Positions 28,055 through 40,817 of a stretch of 64,000 nucleotides of DNA are shown here, piece after piece. Each line of letters opens with the position of its first letter. Position 1 is the first letter of the stretch. The stretch lies in contig JAGTPG010000002.1 in assembly GCA_018195615.1 (NCBI GenBank), positions 5,573,501-5,637,500 on the forward strand, written 5' to 3'. The notes under the pieces are model-generated. The model did not search any database. It was not told the DNA's origin and saw only the letters and a program-made list of their open reading frames with translations. A program made the position numbers and the translations under genes. Origin of the DNA: Streptomyces tuirus (GTDB lineage Bacteria > Actinomycetota > Actinomycetes > Streptomycetales > Streptomycetaceae).

Positions 28055-28096
28055 TCAGGCGGCCCACCACAACTGGGTACACGTACGCGTCGTCAT
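28055..28096 (-). CDS. trpS leader peptide with tandem Trp codons
   Basis: A 13-codon reading frame upstream of trpS reads M-T-T-R-T-C-T-Q-L-W-W-A-A and stops with TGA. An upstream gagggg serves as ribosome site. Two adjacent TGG codons sit just before the stop and before the hairpins, so ribosome stalling at low charged tRNA-Trp would disrupt the terminator and let trpS be read. This mechanism is established for the S. coelicolor orthologue; here it is read directly from the sequence. Confidence 0.88.
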   Translation of the reverse strand: MTTRTCTQLWWAA

Positions 28097-28138
28097 GCCC
28101 CTCAGAGTACGCCTCCGGAGTGCCGTCCGCCCTCTGAG

Positions 28139-28167
28139 TTGACACGCTCAGACCAGATCCGTAGTGT
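28139..28167 (+). promoter_or_regulatory. rRNA operon promoter (upstream)
   Basis: ttgaca at 28139-28144, 17-base spacer, tagtgt at 28162-28167: a near-consensus vegetative (HrdB) promoter 510 bases before 16S rRNA. Streptomyces rRNA operons have several tandem promoters in this leader. Confidence 0.75.
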
Positions 28168-28331
28168 GCTCCGAGTTGCCCGACGTGAGCGCCGACTCCG
28201 GTCGGTCCCCGGGCAGCCATTCCGCAGGTACCAACCTCCGCTCGGCGAACAGTCGATCCGTCTGTCGCCGCGTCTTCGGTATGCGTATTCGCGAAATGAG
28301 GATTCCGTGTTCGAAAGGACGCGGACCCCGA

Positions 28332-28361
28332 TTAGGTCGGGAGCCGGGAATCCGCTAAAGT
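28332..28361 (+). promoter_or_regulatory. rRNA operon promoter (middle)
   Basis: ttaggt at 28332-28337, 18-base spacer, taaagt at 28356-28361. Weaker -35 but good -10; consistent with a second tandem promoter. Confidence 0.45.
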
Positions 28362-28413
28362 CTCACTCGTCGGAACGGCCCAAGGGCCGCGAAGACAAAC
28401 CCCGCTGACTGGG

Positions 28414-28443
28414 GGTCAGGTCGAGAAAATGATCTGATAGAGT
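28414..28443 (+). promoter_or_regulatory. rRNA operon promoter (proximal)
   Basis: ggtcag at 28414-28419, 18-base spacer, tagagt at 28438-28443. A poor -35 with good -10, at the usual place of the start-proximal rRNA promoter. Confidence 0.45.
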
Positions 28444-28532
28444 CGGAAACGCAAGACCGAAGGGAAGCGCCCGGAGGAAAGCCGCGAGAGAGTCTCTCGG
28501 GTGAGTACAAAGGAAGCGTCCGTTCCTTGAGA

Positions 28533-28547
28533 ACTCAACAGCGTGCC
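28533..28547 (+). other. Left half of the 16S precursor processing stem
   Basis: actcaacagcgtgcc upstream of 16S is complementary (one G-U pair) to ggcacgctgttgggt at 30372-30386 downstream of 16S. Base pairing would loop out the 16S precursor for RNase III cleavage. Confidence 0.75.
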
Positions 28548-28678
28548 AAAAGTCAACGCCAGATATGTTGATACCCCGTCTCCAGCATCTGCTGGGGCGA
28601 GGTTCCTTTGAAATACACAGCGAGGACGCTGTGAACGGTCGGATCATTCCTCCGACTGTTCCGCTCCCGTGAAAAGCA

Positions 28679-30210
<1,532 letters not shown>

Positions 30211-30371
30211 AGCACTTCTTACCAACCTCTGGTTGGTCAGAGGCCAGTACATCAGCGAATGTCTGATGCTGGTTGCTCATGGGTGGAACGTTGACTACTC
30301 GGCACAGTCTTGATGCCTCCTGTTAGTACTGCTTCGGCGTGGAACACAGAGAGAGCGGAGAGGGTGTGTCG

Positions 30372-30386
30372 GGCACGCTGTTGGGT
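30372..30386 (+). other. Right half of the 16S precursor processing stem
   Basis: ggcacgctgttgggt pairs with 28533-28547. It lies in the 298-base 16S-23S spacer (30207-30504), which contains no tRNA gene, as usual in Streptomyces. Confidence 0.75.
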
Positions 30387-30478
30387 GTCTGAGGGAATGG
30401 ATTTTCCTCAGTCGCCGGCCCCAGTGAACTCCGGGTTGTCCCGGGGGTGATGGGTGGCTGGTCGTTGTTTGAGAACTG

Positions 30479-30495
30479 CACAGTGGACGCGAGCA
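30479..30495 (+). other. Left half of the 23S precursor processing stem
   Basis: cacagtggacgcgagca just before 23S is the exact complement of tgctcgcgtccactgtg at 33624-33640 (17 bp), closing the 23S precursor loop. Confidence 0.85.
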
Positions 30496-30504
30496 TCTGT
30501 GGCC

Positions 30505-33623
<3,119 letters not shown>

Positions 33624-33640
33624 TGCTCGCGTCCACTGTG
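33624..33640 (+). other. Right half of the 23S precursor processing stem
   Basis: tgctcgcgtccactgtg is an exact 17-bp partner of 30479-30495. Confidence 0.85.
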
Positions 33641-33700
33641 TTGGTTCTGAAACCACGAACAGCCCCGCTGGAATATGCGGACGGTTGTCTGTTTCATAGT

Positions 33701-33820
33701 GTTTCGGTGGTTATAGCGTAGGGGAAACGCCCGGTTACATTCCGAACCCGGAAGCTAAGCCTTACAGCGCCGATGGTACTGCAGGGGGACCCTGTGGGAG
33801 AGTAGGACGCCGCCGAACAA
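33701..33820 (+). rRNA. rrf: 5S ribosomal RNA
   Basis: About 120 bases: gtttcggtggttatagcgta at the 5' end, the conserved cattccgaacccggaagcta loop, and ggacgccgccgaac at the 3' end pairing with the start. Last gene of the rRNA operon. Confidence 0.95.
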
Positions 33821-33828
33821 TTTTTGGG

Positions 33829-33859
33829 AAAACCCCGCACCGTACCGGTGCGGGGTTTT
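33829..33859 (+). terminator. rRNA operon terminator
   Basis: aaaaccccgcaccg (33829-33842) pairs perfectly with cggtgcggggtttt (33846-33859), 3-base loop, ending in a T run: a classical intrinsic terminator 9 bases after 5S. Confidence 0.93.
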
Positions 33860-33879
33860 TCGCGTTTAGGCTCTTTGTT

Positions 33880-34524
33880 ATGCGCTATGACCTCGTCCTC
33901 TTCGACAACGACGGTGTTCTCGTAGACAGTGAGCCGATCTCCAACCGGCTGCTTGCCGCCTATCTGAGCGAGCTCGGGCACCCGACGTCGTACGAGGACT
34001 CCATCCGTGACTACATGGGATCCGCGATGCACCGGATCCATGACCTCATCCAGGAGCGGACGGGGCAGCGGCTGCCGGAGGACTTCGACGACGTCTTTCA
34101 TGGGCGAGTGTTCGCGGCGTTCGAGCGGGAGTTGGAGCCGGTGGCCGGCATCGTCGGGGTGCTCGAGAAGCTCGCCGCGGACGAGGTCCCCTGCTGCGTG
34201 GCGTCCTCGGGAAGCCATGAGCGGATTCGGGTCGGGCATCGGACGACGGGGCTCGACCGGTGGTTCGACGACGGGCGGATCTTCAGCTCGGAGGACGTGG
34301 GGCGGGGCAAGCCGGCGCCGGATCTGTTTCTGCACGCGGCCGAGCGCATGGGGGCCGCCCCGGAGCGGTGCGTCGTGGTCGAGGACAGTCCGCTCGGCGT
34401 GCAGGCGGCGCTCGCGGCCGGGATGGACGTCTACGGGTTCACGGCGATGACGCCGGCCGCCAAGCTCGCGGGGGCCACCGGACTCTTCGCCAGCATGGGG
34501 GAGTTGGCCGACCTGCTGGAGTGA
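33880..34524 (+). CDS. HAD-superfamily hydrolase (beta-phosphoglucomutase / phosphatase type)
   Basis: 214 residues. HAD motifs in order: I LVLFDNDGVLVDSE (nucleophile Asp; D-N-D instead of the commoner D-M-D or D-C-D), helical cap, II CVASSGSHERI, III GRGKPAPDLFLHAAE, IV VVVEDSPLGVQAA. Closest in layout to the beta-phosphoglucomutase/GS1-like subfamily I, so a sugar-phosphate or small-molecule phosphatase is likely. Starts 20 bases after the rRNA terminator, so it must use its own promoter within or just before that hairpin or be leaderless. Confidence 0.9.
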   Translation: MRYDLVLFDNDGVLVDSEPISNRLLAAYLSELGHPTSYEDSIRDYMGSAMHRIHDLIQERTGQRLPEDFDDVFHGRVFAAFERELEPVAGIVGVLEKLAADEVPCCVASSGSHERIRVGHRTTGLDRWFDDGRIFSSEDVGRGKPAPDLFLHAAERMGAAPERCVVVEDSPLGVQAALAAGMDVYGFTAMTPAAKLAGATGLFASMGELADLLE

Positions 34525-34604
34525 CCTGGGGCAGGTGAAGCTGAGCGAAATTCATCTTTGGCTGGATCTACCCACGAGTACGACGGGGCCCTACGCTCGC
34601 CGCC

Positions 34605-35824
34605 ATGACTGATGTGCTGCGGCGCGGCAGGGCCTCGCTGGCGTTCAGCTTCTGTGTGCAGGGGGTCGCCTTCGCTCTGCTCGTGACGCGGATTCCGGCC
34701 ATTCAAGACCGGTACGGGGTGTCCGACGCGTTGCTGCCCGCCTTCCTGGCCGCTGTGCCGGTCCTCGCGGGAGTCGGGAGCGTGAGCACCGAACGGCTGG
34801 TGAGGCGCGTGCCGCCGAGCCGACTGTTGCGGTGGTCCCAGCCCGTGGTGTTGCTGGCGCTGCTCGGGGTCGGGGCCGGGGAGCGGATGGTGGAACTGGG
34901 CGTCGCGCTCGCGGCGTTCGGGCTCGCCGTCGGGGTGCTGGACGCGTCGATGAACATGCTCGGGGTGAGCCTGCAGCGGTCGTACGGGCGCAGCATCATG
35001 CTCAGTTTTCACGCGGCCTACAGCCTGGGCGGGATCGTCGGGGCCTCGCTGGCGTGGGTGGGGGCGCACTGGGATCTGGCTCTGTGGGTGTCGTATCTGC
35101 CCGTCGTGGCGGTGCTGCTGCCGGCGGTGCTGGTGGGGAGCCGGTGGTATGTCGATGATCGGGGCAGCGCGGCGGTCGAGGTGGAGGAGAAGGGCAAGGG
35201 GGATCAGGCCGTCGCCTTCAAGTGGCTGCTTCCGCTGTGTCTGGTGATGACCGTCGCCTATATCGGGGACTCGACCGTCTCCAACTGGAGCGCAAAGTAT
35301 CTGCAGGACGTGCTCGGCAGCTCGGAGCAGATGGCGACCGTGCCGTACAACGTGTACATGGTCACGACGCTGCTGGGGCGGGCGATCGGGGACTTCGGGG
35401 TGCGGCGGTTCGGGGCGGTGGCGGTCGTGCGGGGCGGGGCGCTGGTGGCGGCGGGTGGGTTCGCCGTGGTGGCGGGGGCGCCCGGGGCGTGGGTCGGGAT
35501 GCTGGGGTTCACGCTGCTGGGGCTGGGGCTGTGTGTGCTGGTGCCGCAGACGTTCGCGGCGGCCGGGAGGCTGTTCCCAGGGGCTTCGGATGCGGCCGTG
35601 GCGCGGCTGAATGTTTTCAACTATGTGGGCTTCTTGATCGGTTCGCCGTTGGTGGGGGCGCTCGGGATGCGTGGAGCTACCGCGGGGCCATGCTGGTGCC
35701 GATGGTGTTGGTGCTGGTGACGCTGGTGTACGCCCGGTCGTTCGCTGCTCAACCGGACCGATACGGTGGCGGGCATGAGCGGCCGCGCACAGCTGATGTG
35801 GGACGAGGCAGTAACGGGCTATGA
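34605..35824 (+). CDS. MFS transporter (one-base frameshift)
   Basis: Major facilitator superfamily permease, about 406 residues after correction, with 12 hydrophobic segments. Typical for the family: LLVTRIPAIQDRYGVSDALL, the SFHAAYSLGGIVGASLAW helix and a long central loop (AAVEVEEKGKGDQAV). One G is missing in the run at 35664-35666, after which the end reads G-D-A-W-S-Y-R-G-A-M and stops at 35824. That end overlaps the next gene (acuC, ATG 35775) by 50 bases. Substrate unknown; related proteins are annotated as FucP-like or drug exporters. Confidence 0.85.
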
Positions 35825-36947
35825 CTTCGGTCCGGGGCATCCGATGGACCCGGTCCGGCTCGCCCTGACCCGGACACTGGTCGATGCCTTCGGGCTGGAC
35901 CGTGAGGTGGAGGTGGTCGCCGCCAAGGCGGCCGGGGAGTCGACGCTGCGGCTCGTCCACCGGGAGGACTACATCCGGGCGGTGAAGGCCGCGTCGGTGG
36001 ATCCGGGGGCGGCGGACCAGTCGTACGGGCTGGGGACGATGGACGATCCGGCCTTCGCGGGGATGCACGAGGTGTCGTCGCTGATCGCCGGGCAGTCGGT
36101 GGGGGCGGCGGAGGCCGTGTGGCGGGGGCAGGCGCTGCACGCGGTGAACTTCGCGGGCGGGCTGCACCACGCGATGCCCGGCGGCGCGTCCGGGTTCTGC
36201 ATCTACAACGACGCGTCGCTGGCGATCGCCCGGCTGCTGGAGCTGGGGGCCGAGCGGGTCGCGTACATCGACGTCGACGTGCATCACGGGGACGGGGTGC
36301 AGGCGGCGTTCTGGGAGGACCCGCGGGTGCTGACGATCTCGTTGCACGAGCATCCCCGGACGCTGTTCCCGCAGACCGGGTGGCCGGAGGAGACCGGGGC
36401 GGACTCCGCGGAGGGCTCCGCGGTGAACGTGGCGCTGCCGGCCGGGACCGGGGACGCCGGGTGGCTGCGGGCCTTCCACGCGGTCGTGCCGGAGCTGATC
36501 GCGGACTTCCGGCCGCAGGTGCTGGTGACGCAGCACGGGGCCGACACGCATTTCGAGGATCCGCTGGCGCATCTGGCGGTGTCGCTGGACGCGCAGCGGG
36601 CGGTGCAGGTCGCCTGCCACGATCTGGCGCACGAGTACGCCGACGGGCGGTGGGTGGCTCTGGGTGGGGGCGGCTACGCCGTGGTGGACGTCGTGCCGCG
36701 GTCGTGGACGCATCTGGTCGGGATCGCGGCGGGCCGGGCCGTGGAACCCGAGGCGATGATTCCCGAGGCCTGGCGGCAGGAAGTGTTCGCCCGGACGCGG
36801 CAGTTGGCCCCGGCGCGGATGACGGACGGGCGCTGGCCCGTCGCCTTCCCCGGCTGGGAGGAGGGCTACGACCCGGCGGACCGGCTGGACCAGGCGGTGC
36901 TGGCGGCCAGGCGGGCGGTGTTCCCGCTGCGGGGGCTGCTGGCCTGA
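35775..36947 (+). CDS. acuC: AcuC-type histone-deacetylase-family protein
   Basis: Zinc-dependent deacetylase of the arginase/deacetylase fold, 390 residues. Catalytic features: FAGGLHHAMPGGASGFCIYN (His-His dyad), zinc ligands in VAYIDVDVHHGDG and TQHGADTHFEDPLAH, and the transition-state Tyr region LGGGGYAV. In bacteria AcuC removes acetyl groups from proteins such as acetyl-CoA synthetase, but other amide substrates are possible. ATG 35775 is preferred; an in-frame GTG at 35766 is an alternative. Overlaps the MFS gene end, so probably co-transcribed. Confidence 0.92.
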   Translation: MSGRAQLMWDEAVTGYDFGPGHPMDPVRLALTRTLVDAFGLDREVEVVAAKAAGESTLRLVHREDYIRAVKAASVDPGAADQSYGLGTMDDPAFAGMHEVSSLIAGQSVGAAEAVWRGQALHAVNFAGGLHHAMPGGASGFCIYNDASLAIARLLELGAERVAYIDVDVHHGDGVQAAFWEDPRVLTISLHEHPRTLFPQTGWPEETGADSAEGSAVNVALPAGTGDAGWLRAFHAVVPELIADFRPQVLVTQHGADTHFEDPLAHLAVSLDAQRAVQVACHDLAHEYADGRWVALGGGGYAVVDVVPRSWTHLVGIAAGRAVEPEAMIPEAWRQEVFARTRQLAPARMTDGRWPVAFPGWEEGYDPADRLDQAVLAARRAVFPLRGLLA

Positions 36948-36977
36948 CCGGGTGGGGGTGCCCCCGGTAGGCCGACC

Positions 36978-37871
36978 GTGCGGTGTTCTCCGGTTCTCGG
37001 GACAGGTGAGGTCCTGGTCGCGGACGATCTCCTCGTGTGGAACGCCCGCGACCGGCCGCTGAACCCCGAAGCCCTTCGTGCGCACCTGGTGGGTGCGCGT
37101 CTCGCCGGGACCGTGGCCACGTCGCGGGAGGAGAGTCTGCGGAGCTACCGGCTCTTCGCGGCGCGGGATCCCCGCGTGCTGCTCGGTATCGATCCGGAAG
37201 GGTCCTGGGGGCAGCGGGATCTGATCGAGCTGATGGCGGACAGGTGCGGGGTTTCGGCCGATTCTCGTCGGATTTCCGGCCAGGACGTGATCGACCCGGA
37301 GAAGACGCTGGCCGCGCTGGACGTCTTCGCGGAGCGGCTCGGTGCTGCCGCCCGGCGTCGTGCGCCCGTGATCCTCGGCACCGGGCATCCGCACCGGCTG
37401 ATCGGTTTCTACGCCGCTCTGGCAGACGCGCTGTCGGCGGCAGGGTGTGAGGTCCTCACCCCCGCGCAGGGTCGCTGTGTCGACATAACGACCCGGTTCG
37501 GCCTACGCACGTACAACCTCGACTACGTACGAGGAGTCGCGCTGGTGCGGACCCCCGGCGCGGAACGCCCCGGTTGTGAGCCCGGCGCACATACGCACTC
37601 ACCTCTCCCGGTTCGTACCGTGTTGGCCGCTGCCGCGGAGGCCGGCGGGCCCCTTCCCGAGCTGGTCATCGGGGACCACGGGTGGGTCTGCGGAGCAGGT
37701 CAGCTGGGGTTCGAGGCCATCGGGCCGGCCGATACGGACGATCCCGCCCCGTTCGTCGGTCAGGCCGAGGGGTCCGTGTCCGTCGTCGTTCCACTTGATG
37801 ACGGCGTGCGGTCTGATTACTACCTGCCGCTTACCCGCTACGTACTCAATCGGGCGTGTCTGTCACAGTAG
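36978..37871 (+). CDS. Conserved Streptomyces phosphatase-family protein
   Basis: About 297 residues from GTG 36978. Belongs to a family often annotated simply as phosphatase in Streptomyces, but I see no classical phosphatase motif. Conserved-looking blocks: VLLGIDPEGSWGQRDLIELM, SGQDVIDPEKTLAALDVF, VILGTGHPHRLIGFYAALAD, GAHTHSPLPVRTVL, VIGDHGWVCGAGQLGFEAIG and PADTDDPAPFVGQAEGSV. The Gly/His and Asp-rich loops suggest metal and phosphate binding. Follows acuC by 30 bases, likely in the same operon. Function unproven. Confidence 0.8.
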   Translation: MRCSPVLGTGEVLVADDLLVWNARDRPLNPEALRAHLVGARLAGTVATSREESLRSYRLFAARDPRVLLGIDPEGSWGQRDLIELMADRCGVSADSRRISGQDVIDPEKTLAALDVFAERLGAAARRRAPVILGTGHPHRLIGFYAALADALSAAGCEVLTPAQGRCVDITTRFGLRTYNLDYVRGVALVRTPGAERPGCEPGAHTHSPLPVRTVLAAAAEAGGPLPELVIGDHGWVCGAGQLGFEAIGPADTDDPAPFVGQAEGSVSVVVPLDDGVRSDYYLPLTRYVLNRACLSQ

Positions 37872-37925
37872 GCCGCCGATGGGTGCACCTCTTCCCCACT
37901 CGCATCACCCGCCCCTACATTGGGG

Positions 37926-37953
37926 AGTGAGCACGCAGCGACGAAGAGTCACC
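37926..37953. promoter_or_regulatory. Possible BldD-binding site upstream of bdtA
   Basis: agtga (37926-37930) and tcacc (37949-37953) flank 18 bases. The published BldD consensus is AGTGA-(n)-TCACC with variable spacing, and bdtA is a known BldD target in S. coelicolor. By eye only. Confidence 0.4.
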
Positions 37954-38000
37954 GGAAGGGGAAGCCGGTGGCCGTCGAGTGCGGAAGGTTCAGGTGTGTC

Positions 38001-38212
38001 ATGGCTGCAGCTGGCGAGAGGCCTCTGAACGAGGTTCAGTTCCTTACCGTGGCGGAAGTCGCCTCGGTGATGCGAGTGTCGAAGATGACCGTGTACCGAC
38101 TGGTGCACAGCGGTCATCTGCCCGCGATCCGTGTGGGGCGGTCCTTCCGCGTCCCGGAGCAAGCGGTTCACGAGTACCTCCGCGAGAGTTACGTGGGGTG
38201 GAAACCGCCTGA
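38001..38212 (+). CDS. bdtA: BdtA, excisionase-family small DNA-binding protein (one-base frameshift)
   Basis: 70-residue MerR/excisionase-type winged helix-turn-helix: QFLTVAEVASVMRVSKMTVY, RLVHSGHLPAIRVGRSFRVP, EQAVHEYLRESYVGVETA. Same family as BldC. It is the orthologue of SCO3328, named BldD target A. As given, the frame runs on past its natural end; restoring one G in the run at 38195-38198 gives the expected C-terminus G-V-E-T-A and stop at 38210-38212. ATG 38001 gives the expected protein; a longer start at 37920 is unlikely. Role in development suspected from BldD control. Confidence 0.9.
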
Positions 38213-38324
38213 CGACCACCTCGATTACGACCTCAGCGCTCGGTTGGGTAGGCTAGCCCCTCGTAGGTCGTGTGGGCCCATGGCGCCCAAACAACCGAGT
38301 GATGAGAAGTGAGCGAGGGTAGTC

Positions 38325-38423
38325 GTGGGCTCTGTTATCAAGAAGCGGCGCAAGCGGATGGCCAAGAAGAAGCACCGCAAGCTGCTCAAGCGCACGCGCG
38401 TTCAGCGTCGCAACAAGAAGTAA
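38325..38423 (+). CDS. 32-residue AURKAIP1/COX24-domain protein, ribosomal protein bS22-like
   Basis: Very short gene reading V-G-S-V-I-K-K-R-R-K-R-M-A-K-K-K-H, then R-K-L-L-K-R-T-R-V-Q-R-R-N-K-K and TAA. GTG start with gaggg 9 bases upstream. Half of its residues are Lys/Arg. It matches the small actinobacterial protein that binds the small ribosomal subunit (bS22 in mycobacteria). It follows bdtA, the common order in actinobacteria, and is closed by a strong terminator. Confidence 0.9.
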   Translation: MGSVIKKRRKRMAKKKHRKLLKRTRVQRRNKK

Positions 38424-38452
38424 GTTCGCGACGCGGACGCCGCGAGAGCGTG

Positions 38453-38486
38453 GTGTGGCCCCCCACTGAACGGTGGGGGGCCACAC
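38453..38486 (+). terminator. Terminator after the bS22-like gene
   Basis: gtgtggccccccac (38453-38466) pairs perfectly with gtggggggccacac (38473-38486), 6-base loop. Confidence 0.85.
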
Positions 38487-38624
38487 GTGTATCGGCTCGT
38501 ACGTCCGGCTGCATCCGTCACTTCGCGCATCGGGCGGTCATCACAGCGCAACACCGACCCGCTAAGTTGGCCCCACGGGGAACGCGGCGGGGGCAAGAGG
38601 TTTTCTGGAAGGAAGGCGCTGATC

Positions 38625-39686
38625 TTGGGCAAGGTCGTGCTCGTCACCGGAGTGGCCCGCCCGCTGGGAGGCCGGTTCGTCCGGCGGATCCAGCGTGACC
38701 CCGACGTGGACCGGGTCGTCGCCGTGGACGCGGTGCCGCCCGAGCACCATCTGGGCGGCGCGGACTTCGTCCAGGCCGACATCCGGCAGCCCGGAATCGC
38801 GCGGGTGCTCGCCGAGACGGGCGCCGACACCATCGTCCACCTCGACGTGACGGGCACGCCGCTGGGCAGCGGCAACCGGGCCTCCCTGAAGGAGACCAAC
38901 GTCATCGGCACCATGCAGCTGCTCGGTGCCTGCCAGAAGTCCCCGAGCGTGCGGCGGCTGGTCGTGAAGTCCAGCACGAACGTCTACGGGTCCGCGCCCC
39001 GCGACCCGGCCGTCTTCACCGAGACGACCCCGCCCAAGTCCCTGCCCAGCGGCGGCTTCGCCAAGGACACGGTGGAGGTCGAGGGCTACGTCCGCGGCTT
39101 CGCGCGTCGCCGGCCCGACGTGGCGGTCGCGGTGCTGCGGTTCGCCAACATCCTGGGCCCGACCGCGGACACCCCGCTCGCCTCGTACTTCTCGCTGCCG
39201 GTCCTGCCGACGGTGTTCGGCTACGACCCGCGGCTGCAGTTCGTGCACGAGGACGATGTGATCGAGGTGCTGCGCCTCGCCTCGCACGAGCCGCGGCGGG
39301 GCACCCTCAACAGCGGCACCTTCAACATCGCCGGCGACGGCGTCCTGCTGCTCTCCCAGTGCTCCCGGCGCCTGGGCCGCCCCACCATGCCCCTGCTGCT
39401 CCCGGCGGTCACCTGGGCGGGCTCGCTGGTGCGTACGCTGGGCATGACGGACTTCTCGCCCGAGCAGATCCGGCTGCTCACCCACGGCCGGGTCGTGGCC
39501 ACGGGCCAGATGCGCGAGACGCTGGGATTCCAGCCCAAGTACACGACCGCGGAGACGTTCGCGGACTTCGCACGCAGCCAAGGACCCGGACTTCTTCCGC
39601 CGGAGGCCCTTGCGGGGGCCGTCGACCGGATCGCCGCGCTGCCCCTGGCGGGCGGCGGTCAGACCCCGACGCAGAGCGCCGACTGA
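38625..39686 (+). CDS. NAD-dependent epimerase/dehydratase family protein
   Basis: Extended short-chain dehydrogenase, about 353 residues from TTG 38625 (preceded by ggaagg). Cofactor motif VVLVTGVARPLGGRFVRRI (T-G-x-x-x-x-L-G), VVAVDAVPP, DTIVHLDVTG; the catalytic Tyr/Lys pair is not in the usual Y-x3-K form (SSTNVYGSAP ... FAKDTVEVEGYV), so enzymatic activity is uncertain. The upstream part of the frame is not included because the Rossmann strand begins right at the TTG. Fourteen bases separate it from the acyltransferase gene, so they form an operon. Confidence 0.87.
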   Translation: MGKVVLVTGVARPLGGRFVRRIQRDPDVDRVVAVDAVPPEHHLGGADFVQADIRQPGIARVLAETGADTIVHLDVTGTPLGSGNRASLKETNVIGTMQLLGACQKSPSVRRLVVKSSTNVYGSAPRDPAVFTETTPPKSLPSGGFAKDTVEVEGYVRGFARRRPDVAVAVLRFANILGPTADTPLASYFSLPVLPTVFGYDPRLQFVHEDDVIEVLRLASHEPRRGTLNSGTFNIAGDGVLLLSQCSRRLGRPTMPLLLPAVTWAGSLVRTLGMTDFSPEQIRLLTHGRVVATGQMRETLGFQPKYTTAETFADFARSQGPGLLPPEALAGAVDRIAALPLAGGGQTPTQSAD

Positions 39687-39700
39687 GGAGCGCATCAACG

Positions 39701-40753
39701 ATGGCGGATGCCAAGGTCATTCCGTTCGACGACGACCGGTCCCGAGGGAGCGCCGCACAGCGCCCCCAGCGTCGCCGTAGTGCGGGGAACCGGCGAGCGG
39801 GTACGGAGTCCGGGCCGGTACGTGAGGTGCAGCCCCTGCCCACCAGGGCTGTTCCGCAGGATGATGTTCCTGTGACAGCTGAGCAAGAGGCGTCGGACCG
39901 GTCGCAGGGCGACGGCGGCCTGGAGCGGCGTATCGCGGGCGGCCTGGCCTTCCTGCGCCGCCGTCTCACCGGGGACTACGAGGTCGACGACTTCGGCTAC
40001 GACGAGGAACTCACCGACCAGGTCCTGATGTCCCTGCTGCGCCCGCTGTACGACAAGTACTTCCGGGTCGAGGTGAAGGGCGTCGAGAACATCCCGTCCG
40101 AGGGCGGGGCGTTGATCGTCGCGAACCACTCCGGGACGCTGCCGATGGACGGCCTGATGATGCAGGTCGCCGTGCACGACAACCACCCGGCGGGCCGGCA
40201 TCTGCGGCTGCTCGCCGCCGATCTGGTGTTCATGCTGCCGGTGGTCAACGAACTCGCCCGCAAGCTCGGCCACACCCTGGCGTGTTCCGAGGACGCGGCG
40301 CGGCTGCTGGAGCAGGGCGAACTGGTCGGGGTGATGCCGGAGGGCTTCAAGGGCCTCGGCAAGCCCTTCGCGGACCGCTACAAGCTGCAGCGCTTCGGCC
40401 GGGGCGGTTTCGTGTCGACGGCTCTGCGTGCCGGGACGCCGATCGTGCCCTGCTCGATCGTCGGGGCCGAGGAGATCTACCCCATGATCGGCAACGCCAA
40501 GACGGTCGCCCGGCTGCTGGGCTTCCCGTATTTCCCGCTCACGCCGACCTTCCCGTGGCTCGGGCCGCTCGGGGCGATTCCGCTGCCGACCAAGTGGACG
40601 ATCCAGTTCGGCGAGCCGATCCCGACGGACGGCTATCCGCCGGAGGCGGCCGAGGACCCGATGCTGATGTTCAACCTGACCGACCAGGTGAGGGAGCAGA
40701 TCCAGCACACGCTGTACAAGCTGCTGGTGCAGCGGCGGTCGGTGTTCTTCTGA
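39701..40753 (+). CDS. Lysophospholipid acyltransferase family protein (PlsC-like)
   Basis: 350 residues: a disordered basic N-terminus of about 100 residues, then the acyltransferase domain with VANHSGTLPMDG (His-Asp pair, wider than the standard H-x4-D), the PEGFKGLGKPFADRYKLQRF block and VSTALRAGTPIVPCSIVGAE. Resembles the membrane-associated group that includes diacylglycerol/monoacylglycerol acyltransferases as well as 1-acylglycerol-3-phosphate acyltransferases. Follows the epimerase gene; conserved pairing in Streptomyces suggests envelope lipid work. Confidence 0.9.
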   Translation: MADAKVIPFDDDRSRGSAAQRPQRRRSAGNRRAGTESGPVREVQPLPTRAVPQDDVPVTAEQEASDRSQGDGGLERRIAGGLAFLRRRLTGDYEVDDFGYDEELTDQVLMSLLRPLYDKYFRVEVKGVENIPSEGGALIVANHSGTLPMDGLMMQVAVHDNHPAGRHLRLLAADLVFMLPVVNELARKLGHTLACSEDAARLLEQGELVGVMPEGFKGLGKPFADRYKLQRFGRGGFVSTALRAGTPIVPCSIVGAEEIYPMIGNAKTVARLLGFPYFPLTPTFPWLGPLGAIPLPTKWTIQFGEPIPTDGYPPEAAEDPMLMFNLTDQVREQIQHTLYKLLVQRRSVFF

Positions 40754-40763
40754 TGCTGGACAC

Positions 40764-40799
40764 GGCGATGGGCGCCCCCGAACGGGGGCGCCCATCGCC
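40764..40799. terminator. Bidirectional terminator between acyltransferase gene and rsbN
   Basis: ggcgatgggcgcccccg (40764-40780) and cgggggcgcccatcgcc (40783-40799) form a perfect 17-bp stem with a 2-base loop between convergent genes. Confidence 0.88.
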
Positions 40800-40817
40800 G
40801 TCTGGGCCGCCTGGCCG

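Noticed and set aside
34431..37394. 987-residue open frame on the minus strand
   Set aside because: Antisense to MFS, acuC and the phosphatase-family gene; Pro/Arg/His-rich composition without domains, caused by high G+C.
37920..38312. 130-residue version of BdtA
   Set aside because: The C-terminal part arises from the lost base at 38195-38198; the repaired 70-residue protein ends exactly as the known family.
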